Assembly (NCBI RefSeq): GCF_001886715.1
Contig: NZ_CP018082.1
Location: forward strand, 3,596,001-3,660,000
Direction: 5' to 3'
From: Nocardia mangyaensis
GTDB taxonomy: Bacteria; Actinomycetota; Actinomycetes; Mycobacteriales; Mycobacteriaceae
DNA: 64,000 bases
The notes under the pieces were generated by a model that did no database searches, was not told where the DNA came from, and worked only from the letters and a program-made list of their open reading frames with translations. The position numbers were made by a program, and so were the translations under genes. How positions within the stretch are numbered: the first letter of the stretch is position 1; every line of letters begins with the position of its first letter. Positions 58,901 to 64,000 of this stretch are shown piece by piece.

Positions 58901-61900
58901 CCCACCGCCGAATGGGGCGAGCCGACCGCGGCCCAGGACCCCGCACTGGCGGCCGCGGCCGTGATCGACATCAACGCGCTGGCCACCGACACCGCCGAGG
59001 GTGTGTGCCTGCGGGCTTCGTTCTCCTACGCGTCACAGATCATCGACGAGGCGTCGGTGCGGGAACTGGCCGACTGCTGGACCGAGGCGCTGACCCTGCT
59101 CGCCGACCATCTCGGTGATCCGGCGGCCGGCGGGTTGTCGCCCGCCGATGTCGCGTTGGTGAGAGTGACCCAAGCCGAGCTCGACGCCTGGCACAGCGAA
59201 CGTCCCGGCCTCGCTGACGTGGTCCCGCTGGCACCACTGCAGTTGGGCCTGTTCTTCTTGGCTCAGGTCTCGCCCGAGGACCCGTATCTGGTCCAGCTGG
59301 CCGTCGAATTGTCGGGCGAGGTCGACACCGGGCGTTTGCGGCGAGCGGCGCAGGCGGTGCTGGATCGGCACGCGATCCTGCGCACGGCCTTCGGCACGGC
59401 GGCGACGGGTGCACCGGTCGGGTTCGTGGCCGAGGGTGTCACGGTGCCGTGGCAGGTCGTGGAGACCACCGGTTCCGATGCCGAGGCGTTCCTCGCGGCC
59501 GAGGCGCGGATCGGCTTCGACCTGCCGACCGCGCCGCTGCTGCGATTCACGGTCTACCGCCGCCGCTGCGGCATGCATCTGGTGTTGACCGCGCATCACC
59601 TGCTGGTGGACGGCTGGTCGATGCCGCTGCTGATGAAGGAACTGCTCGTCTGCTACGCCGGTGCCGAGGCGATGCTCCCGCGTGTGCGCCCTTACCGCGA
59701 CTACCTCGCGTGGCTCGCTCGCCAGGACCGATCCGCTGCCTTGCGGTCCTGGTCGGAAGCCCTCGACGGCCACGAACCCACCGCGCTGGCCGCGGCGATC
59801 CCGGCTACCGACCCGGAAACCGGTTACGGGGCATGCGCTGTCGAGCTGTCGCCGGTGCAGACCGCGGTGCTCGCGGCGTGCGCGGCGGCCGAGGATGTCA
59901 CGCTCAACACGCTGTTCCAGGCGGCGTGGGGTCTGGTGTTGGCCGGGGTCGTCGGCCGCGCTGATGTGCTGTTCGGTGCGGTGGTGTCGGGGCGGCCGCC
60001 GCAGCTGGACGGGGTCGACGGCATGGTCGGGCTGTTCGCGAACACCATTCCGGTGCGGGTGCGTATCGATGCCGACGCACCACTGCGGACCGTGCTGGGG
60101 CGGTTGCAGTCCGAACAGGTCGCGCTGCTCGACGGTCACCACCTGGGCCTGGCCGACATCCAACGTTCGGCGGGCGCGGGCGAACTGTTCGACACGCTCC
60201 TGGCCTACGAGTCCTATCCCGTCGACACCGAGGGGATGCGCGACGCCATCGACGGTTTGGACATCGTCGAGGTCACGGCCGCCAATGCCACCCACTATCC
60301 GGTAGCGGTCGGTGTCGAGGTGGGCGACGGCATTCGCATCGGTGTCCAACATCGCCTCGACACGGTCAGCGTCCCTGTCGCACAGGCCCTCACGCTGCGG
60401 CTGCGCGTCGTCCTCGACGCGTTCGTCGCGACCCCGGACCGCCCCGCCGCCGAGCTCCTCGAATCCCTGGCCGCGCTCGATGATCCGATCGCACAGACCG
60501 TGTACTGGCGCAGCGTGCTGGCGGATCGTCCTCAGGAGTTGAACCTCCCGACCGACCGTCCTCGTCCTGGCGCTGCTGTCGCGGCCGACGCCTGTGTCGG
60601 TTTCGACATCCCCGCCGACCTGCATCGGCAAATCCAGGATGTCGCCCACGCGCACGCCACCACAGCGTTCACCGTCATCCACGCCGTCTACGCCGTGTTG
60701 CTGGCCCGGCTCTCGGGTACCGAGGACATCACCATCGACGTGCCGTCCTCCCAGCAGGACCGCACCCGGGTGCTGCGACTACCGGTGCCGGGCGGCACCT
60801 GCCTCGACGAACTGCTCGTTCATGCAGCCCAGGTCACCCGGCAAGCCTTCGCCCGTCCAGGTCTGTCCCCTTCCGAACTGCGCGCCCTGCGCACTCCCGA
60901 CGCCCAGCGTCCCTCCCCGCGGGTGCTGCTTCTCGCCGACGCTCCCCTCGCCGATTCAGCACACTGCGACCTCGCTTTGCGCGTGCGGATGACACCCGAA
61001 CGGTCGATGAACCCAGGGGCCCGATCCACTGTTCCGACAGACCCGGCTGACGAAATCCCCGTGGTCCCGGCGCCGCCCGGTGCCGCCGACGACAGCCTTC
61101 CCTCGGCAGGCCTGACCGCCGAGTTCGTCTACCCCAGTGCCCTGTTCGACCGGCACACCATTGCGACGTTCGCCGAACGGCTGCTCCGGCTGCTGGCCGC
61201 AGCGACCGAGCAGCCGCTGACCCCCGTCGGTGACCTGCCCGTGCTCGGCGCAGAAGAGCACGCGGCCCTGACCGCGCGACCCGCCGATCGCATCGTCTCC
61301 CCGGCTCTGTTCCCCGACGTGGCGGCCCGAGGGATCGAGCACGGCGCAGACCGCGTCGCCCTCCGGCACCGCGGCCACTCGGTCACCTACGGGGAACTCG
61401 CCGCGCAGACCTCTCGCCTGGCTCGTGAACTGATCGCTCGCGGTGTCGGTCCCGAAGTCGCTGTCGCCGTGGCACTCCCACGATCCGCCGACATGGTCGT
61501 CGCCGCGCTGGCGATCGCCAAGGCCGGTGGGGTGTACGTGCCGATGGATCCCGGCCATCCCCCGGCGCGCCTGCGACACCTGGTCACCGACTCCGGTGCC
61601 GTCGTGGGCATCACCGCGACCGCCCAACTCGATCATCTACCCGACAGTGTGGACGGGGGTGCGCCCGCACCCCGATCACCGTTCTGGCTGCCTCTCGACG
61701 ACCACGATCTGGCCCGCTCGTGCCGCACCCGGTCATCGGCCCCGGTCACCGACGCCGATCGCCGCGCACCCCTGCGACCGCAGCACCCCGCCTATCTCAT
61801 CTACACCTCCGGTTCCACCGGCCTGCCCAAGGGTGTCACGGTGACCCACGCGGGCCTCGATGCCCTGGTGGCGGAAGCGGTCGAGCGGTACCGCCTCACG

Positions 61901-64000
61901 CCGCGGCACCGTTTCCTGCACATCTGCTCGCCGTGGTTCGACCCGTCGGTCCTCGAGTGGCTGTGCGCGTTCTCGACCGGCGCGACCCTGGTCGTGGTGC
62001 CCGCCGACATCATCGGCGGGGCCGAACTGGGCGAGCTGCTGGCCGCCGAGTCCGTCACCCACGCGATCATCACCCCCGCTGTCCTCGGCACACTCGACCC
62101 CACGGGCCTGGACAGTCTCGAGCTGCTGTCGGTCGGCGGTGATGTGACGACCCCGCGGCTGCTGGCCACTTGGCAGCCCGGTCGCCGCTACCTCAACGGG
62201 TACGGCCCGACCGAGACCACGATCATCTCCACCTACGCCGAACTCACGGCCGGGCAGCACATCTCGATCGGCACCCCGGTCTCGGGCACCTCCGCGATGA
62301 TCCTGGATGCCCGCCTGAACCCGGTGCCGCCGGGTGTCACGGGTGAGCTGTATCTGGCGGGTCCCGGACTCGCCCGCGGCTACCGAGCCCAACCGGGAAC
62401 GACCTCGGCTCGTTTCGTCGCCGACCCCTGGGGCGCACCGGGTTCGCGCCTGTACCGCACCGGTGATCTCGTGCGCAGCACCGCGACCGGGGACCTCGGG
62501 TATGTGGGCCGCGTGGACGCCCAGCTGAAGGTGCGCGGGTTCCGGATCGAGCCCGGCGAGGTCGATGCGGTCCTCACCGCCCACGACAGTGTCGGTTCCG
62601 CCGTGACGGTAGGCCGTCACACCACGACGGGCGCCATCACCCTGGTGTCCTATGTCGTTGCGGCACAGGGCCATACCGCTGACCCTGCCGAACTCACCGA
62701 CCATGCCACCACTCATCTGCCCGCCCACCTGGTGCCTTCGGCGATCGTGGTGCTCGCCGCGATGCCGTTGACCTCCAACGGCAAACTCGACCGCGCCGCG
62801 CTGCCGGAGCCCCTCGCCGTCACCGCACCGGCCCGTGCACCGCTGGGCACCGTGGAGACCCGCCTGGCCGAGCTGTTCGCGCAGGTCCTCGGGCTGTCGT
62901 CGGTCGGGGTGAACGACTCGTTCTTCGCCCTCGGTGGCGACAGCATCCTGTCGATCCAGTTGGTCTCGCTCGCCCGCGCGGCGGGCATCGTCTTCACGAC
63001 CCGTGCGGTGTTCGAGCACCGCACCGTGGCGAAGCTGGCCGCGATCGCCGCCGTGGAGAACGATTCGGCAGCCGTGGCGCTGGCGGAGCTACCCGGCGGC
63101 GGTGTCGGCGAGATCCCGCTGACCCCGGTGCTGGCCGAATTCCTCACCACCGGTTCCAGCGACCGGTTCGCCCAGACCATGGTGCTCGCCCTGCCCGAGA
63201 CCATCGATCGAGCCGGTCTGCGCACCACGATCGGCGCGGTCCTGGCCCACCACGACATGCTGCGCGCACGCCTGCGTCACGACGGCGAGGACTGGCGCTT
63301 CGAGGTCCTCGCCCCCGGCACTGTCACCGTGGACACCCTGCTCACCGAACTCGACGCCGCCGATGCCGACGGCGACGAACTCACCCGAATCGGCACCGCC
63401 GCCATGGATTCGGCCCTCTGCGCACTGGATCCCGCGGCGGCCCGCATGATCGCCTTCACCTGGATCCGCCGGCGTCATGCCCGCGACGTCCTCGCCGTGG
63501 CCGCGCACCACTACGTGATCGATGGGGTCTCCTGGCGCATCCTGCTGCCCGACCTGATCCTGGCCTGGGCCCAGCACGCGGCCCGTCAGCCGATCGCGCT
63601 ACCACCGGTGGCCACCTCGTTCCGCCGCTGGGCCCACGCCTTGGCCGCCACCGACCGCATCACCGAACACGACCACTGGCAGCGAACCCTGTCGGTGCCC
63701 GACCCGCTGTTGGGCGCCCGCGGACTCGACCCCACGCTCGACACCGAGGCGAGCACACGCTCGTTCACGGTGCAGGTGCCGGTCGAGGTCACCGGCCCAC
63801 TCCTGACGACTCTGCCCGCCCAGTACCGAGCGGGCGCCGACCACGCCCTGCTCGCCGCCCTGGCCCTGGCCGTGCGCAGCTGGCGTGCCCGCCGCGGCGT
63901 GCCCGCCGCCACCCTGCGAGTCCGGCTCGAGGGTCACGGTCGCGAGGAGCAGATCGTCCCCGGCGCGGACCTGACGCGCACCGTCGGCTGGTTCACCAGC
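55901..64000 (+). CDS. Non-ribosomal peptide synthetase (A-T-E-C-halfC-A-T-E..., 3' end outside window)
   Basis: One frame stays open for 2,700 codons to the window end. Domains by approximate residue: A1 15-500 (YLIYTSGSTGRPKG near 173), T1 with FFAAGGDSIL near 551, E1 600-1040 (NHAVIDGVSW near 748, NYLGR near 980), C 1105-1520 (HHLLVDG near 1232), an extra C-terminal C lobe 1525-1790, A2 1805-2280 (YLIYTSGSTGLPKG near 1964), T2 with FFALGGDSIL near 2340, E2 from about 2400 (HHYVIDGVSW near 2535). It starts with A1 and has no loading C domain. Pocket residues by alignment to PheA: A1 D-V-L-L-V-A-G-I-L, A2 D-P-L-I-S-G-G-I-I; I cannot assign substrates. Two E domains predict D-residues. No MbtH or thioesterase is in view. 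The ATG at 55901 has only a distant AAGGA. Confidence 0.92.
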   Translation, partial: MGEGRRAPRGRGNRKSSTALFAQLLTAAVDTAGETVAVSCSAGGDRRELTYTELDAYSSRLARELIARGAGPGDVIALGLTRSVDSVAAVWAVAKTGAAYVPVDPALPAARIAYLLADSGAMMGLTRSAHLPALGEAVQWLTIDTEADRIAAHPAHPISYLDRVRPLTDQHPAYLIYTSGSTGRPKGVVVTHTGLGSLVAAARERYDVDADARVLHVCSPNFDVSVLELLLTFTAGATLVISPPTVFGGPELAALLRRERVTHMLITPAALESVDARDLNALRVVVVAGDAFGPALVERWAVDGRAFYNGYGPTEATILATGSAGLRPGEPITIGGAFTGIGVLVLDSRLRPVPVGVAGELYLSGPALAQSYLGKPGLTADRFVAATFAGAAGARMYRTGDLVRRTPEGELEHLGRSDFQVKIRGFRVELGEIDAALTAHPDLDYAVTLGVTADSGATVLVSYVLPRDSVAVDTEEVARFVGTCLPAHMVPTLVIALAEIPLTPNGKLDRAALPAPVFGAAGSRAPEGPVETRIAELFAQVLGVREVGAQDSFFAAGGDSILSIQLVSRARSAGISFTPQQVFEHRTVAGLARVAVLGDESAPRLAELPGGGVGEVPLTPVLAAAVAGGRFIGRFSQQMVLALPENIDRTAVVEVLTAVLDHHDVLRAGAEQVDGRWQLRTLPPGSVDVGDLLTRVDVAAGRSADELAEIADAAMESALDALDPQAARMIAFAWLCRPDGPAGLVVAANHAVIDGVSWRILLSDLVTAWAQYAAGQRIVLPAVGTSFRRWAHGITEAASSRRDELDHWQRTLAVPDPLLGDRPLDPALDTVSTVRTWRVTVPVEVTRAVLTDLPTTYRTGAEDALLAALALAVRTWRARRGVQAPATRVRLEGHGREAAALDGADLTRTVGWFTTMYPVALDLGESDPWCGGAGTAALVKAVKEQLLAVPHKGIGFGMLRHLDTESAPLLDGALGQVGFNYLGRVSANEVSDTLTDHSWLPTAEWGEPTAAQDPALAAAAVIDINALATDTAEGVCLRASFSYASQIIDEASVRELADCWTEALTLLADHLGDPAAGGLSPADVALVRVTQAELDAWHSERPGLADVVPLAPLQLGLFFLAQVSPEDPYLVQLAVELSGEVDTGRLRRAAQAVLDRHAILRTAFGTAATGAPVGFVAEGVTVPWQVVETTGSDAEAFLAAEARIGFDLPTAPLLRFTVYRRRCGMHLVLTAHHLLVDGWSMPLLMKELLVCYAGAEAMLPRVRPYRDYLAWLARQDRSAALRSWSEALDGHEPTALAAAIPATDPETGYGACAVELSPVQTAVLAACAAAEDVTLNTLFQAAWGLVLAGVVGRADVLFGAVVSGRPPQLDGVDGMVGLFANTIPVRVRIDADAPLRTVLGRLQSEQVALLDGHHLGLADIQRSAGAGELFDTLLAYESYPVDTEGMRDAIDGLDIVEVTAANATHYPVAVGVEVGDGIRIGVQHRLDTVSVPVAQALTLRLRVVLDAFVATPDRPAAELLESLAALDDPIAQTVYWRSVLADRPQELNLPTDRPRPGAAVAADACVGFDIPADLHRQIQDVAHAHATTAFTVIHAVYAVLLARLSGTEDITIDVPSSQQDRTRVLRLPVPGGTCLDELLVHAAQVTRQAFARPGLSPSELRALRTPDAQRPSPRVLLLADAPLADSAHCDLALRVRMTPERSMNPGARSTVPTDPADEIPVVPAPPGAADDSLPSAGLTAEFVYPSALFDRHTIATFAERLLRLLAAATEQPLTPVGDLPVLGAEEHAALTARPADRIVSPALFPDVAARGIEHGADRVALRHRGHSVTYGELAAQTSRLARELIARGVGPEVAVAVALPRSADMVVAALAIAKAGGVYVPMDPGHPPARLRHLVTDSGAVVGITATAQLDHLPDSVDGGAPAPRSPFWLPLDDHDLARSCRTRSSAPVTDADRRAPLRPQHPAYLIYTSGSTGLPKGVTVTHAGLDALVAEAVERYRLTPRHRFLHICSPWFDPSVLEWLCAFSTGATLVVVPADIIGGAELGELLAAESVTHAIITPAVLGTLDPTGLDSLELLSVGGDVTTPRLLATWQPGRRYLNGYGPTETTIISTYAELTAGQHISIGTPVSGTSAMILDARLNPVPPGVTGELYLAGPGLARGYRAQPGTTSARFVADPWGAPGSRLYRTGDLVRSTATGDLGYVGRVDAQLKVRGFRIEPGEVDAVLTAHDSVGSAVTVGRHTTTGAITLVSYVVAAQGHTADPAELTDHATTHLPAHLVPSAIVVLAAMPLTSNGKLDRAALPEPLAVTAPARAPLGTVETRLAELFAQVLGLSSVGVNDSFFALGGDSILSIQLVSLARAAGIVFTTRAVFEHRTVAKLAAIAAVENDSAAVALAELPGGGVGEIPLTPVLAEFLTTGSSDRFAQTMVLALPETIDRAGLRTTIGAVLAHHDMLRARLRHDGEDWRFEVLAPGTVTVDTLLTELDAADADGDELTRIGTAAMDSALCALDPAAARMIAFTWIRRRHARDVLAVAAHHYVIDGVSWRILLPDLILAWAQHAARQPIALPPVATSFRRWAHALAATDRITEHDHWQRTLSVPDPLLGARGLDPTLDTEASTRSFTVQVPVEVTGPLLTTLPAQYRAGADHALLAALALAVRSWRARRGVPAATLRVRLEGHGREEQIVPGADLTRTVGWFTS

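Noticed and set aside
59033..60682. A 549-codon minus-strand open frame
   Set aside because: Antisense to the NRPS C domain, whose motifs are clear on the plus strand; low-complexity composition.
1..64000. tRNA, rRNA, CRISPR arrays or intact IS elements
   Set aside because: No cloverleaf-like tRNA segment, regularly spaced repeat-spacer pattern or transposase reading frame was seen on either strand.

Overview
The window is high-GC DNA (about 70% by eye) with the gene content of a mycolic-acid-bearing actinobacterium, most likely Nocardia or a close relative. That placement is inference. It rests on mshC (mycothiol synthesis), the uppP - histidine phosphatase - DUF3090 - SCO1664-type block that also lies near mshC in mycobacteria, an MMPL transporter, a UfaA1-like cyclopropane synthase, many TetR regulators, leaderless starts and a large NRPS. 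No rRNA, tRNA, CRISPR array, integrase or intact insertion sequence was seen.

Layout. 1-7.9 kb: the end of an MMPL transporter, a large AfsR/SARP-type ATPase regulator, a DHA2 efflux pump behind a short leader ORF and an 11-bp-spaced direct repeat, and an SDR with two operators. 8.3-12.4 kb: the heme-uptake operon hmuTUV behind an iron box, preceded by an aldo/keto reductase. 12.5-20.5 kb: uppP, phosphatase, DUF3090, SCO1664-like protein, RidA with a WYL regulator, a small secreted protein, an excisionase-like HTH with a hydrolase, and mshC. 20.6-34 kb: TetR/dienelactone hydrolase, a universal stress protein, a DUF445 + Abi-alpha pair, enoyl-CoA hydratase with TetR, ThrE exporter, a second phosphatase, a FrnE-like DsbA protein, two zinc alcohol dehydrogenases and a DUF1460 protein. 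34-41.6 kb: AraC/VOC, a UvrA-like class II ATPase, an ArsR-ArsC fusion with VOC, a frameshifted streptomycin-kinase-like gene, and TetR with a DUF3533-like exporter. 41.6-47.7 kb: acyl-CoA ligase, DapB-like and SDR dehydrogenases with a divergent IclR regulator, and a cyclopropane synthase.

47.7-55.7 kb is more fluid. It holds a 53-bp perfect palindrome fused to a G-quadruplex motif, several short hairpins, remnants of an ECF sigma factor and of an epoxide hydrolase, an intact epoxide hydrolase facing a CGNR regulator across two matching operators, a CNNM/HlyC protein, ferredoxin, MarR and a PucR-type regulator. From 55.9 kb to the right edge runs one unbroken NRPS reading frame of 2,700 codons (A-T-E-C-[C-terminal half of a second C domain]-A-T-E...), which continues beyond the window.

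Most transcription units pair a regulator with one or two enzymes or an exporter, and many of the shared promoters carry clear inverted repeats. At least a dozen genes show a TANNNT hexamer 6-7 nt before the start codon, consistent with leaderless mRNAs; this was used to choose several starts. The most unusual observations are the palindrome/G4 element, the SARP-type repeat in front of the efflux pump, the paired CGNR-gene operators, the PucR-gene TTGTGC-N5-GCACAA sites, the half condensation domain in the NRPS and the DUF445/Abi-alpha pair.
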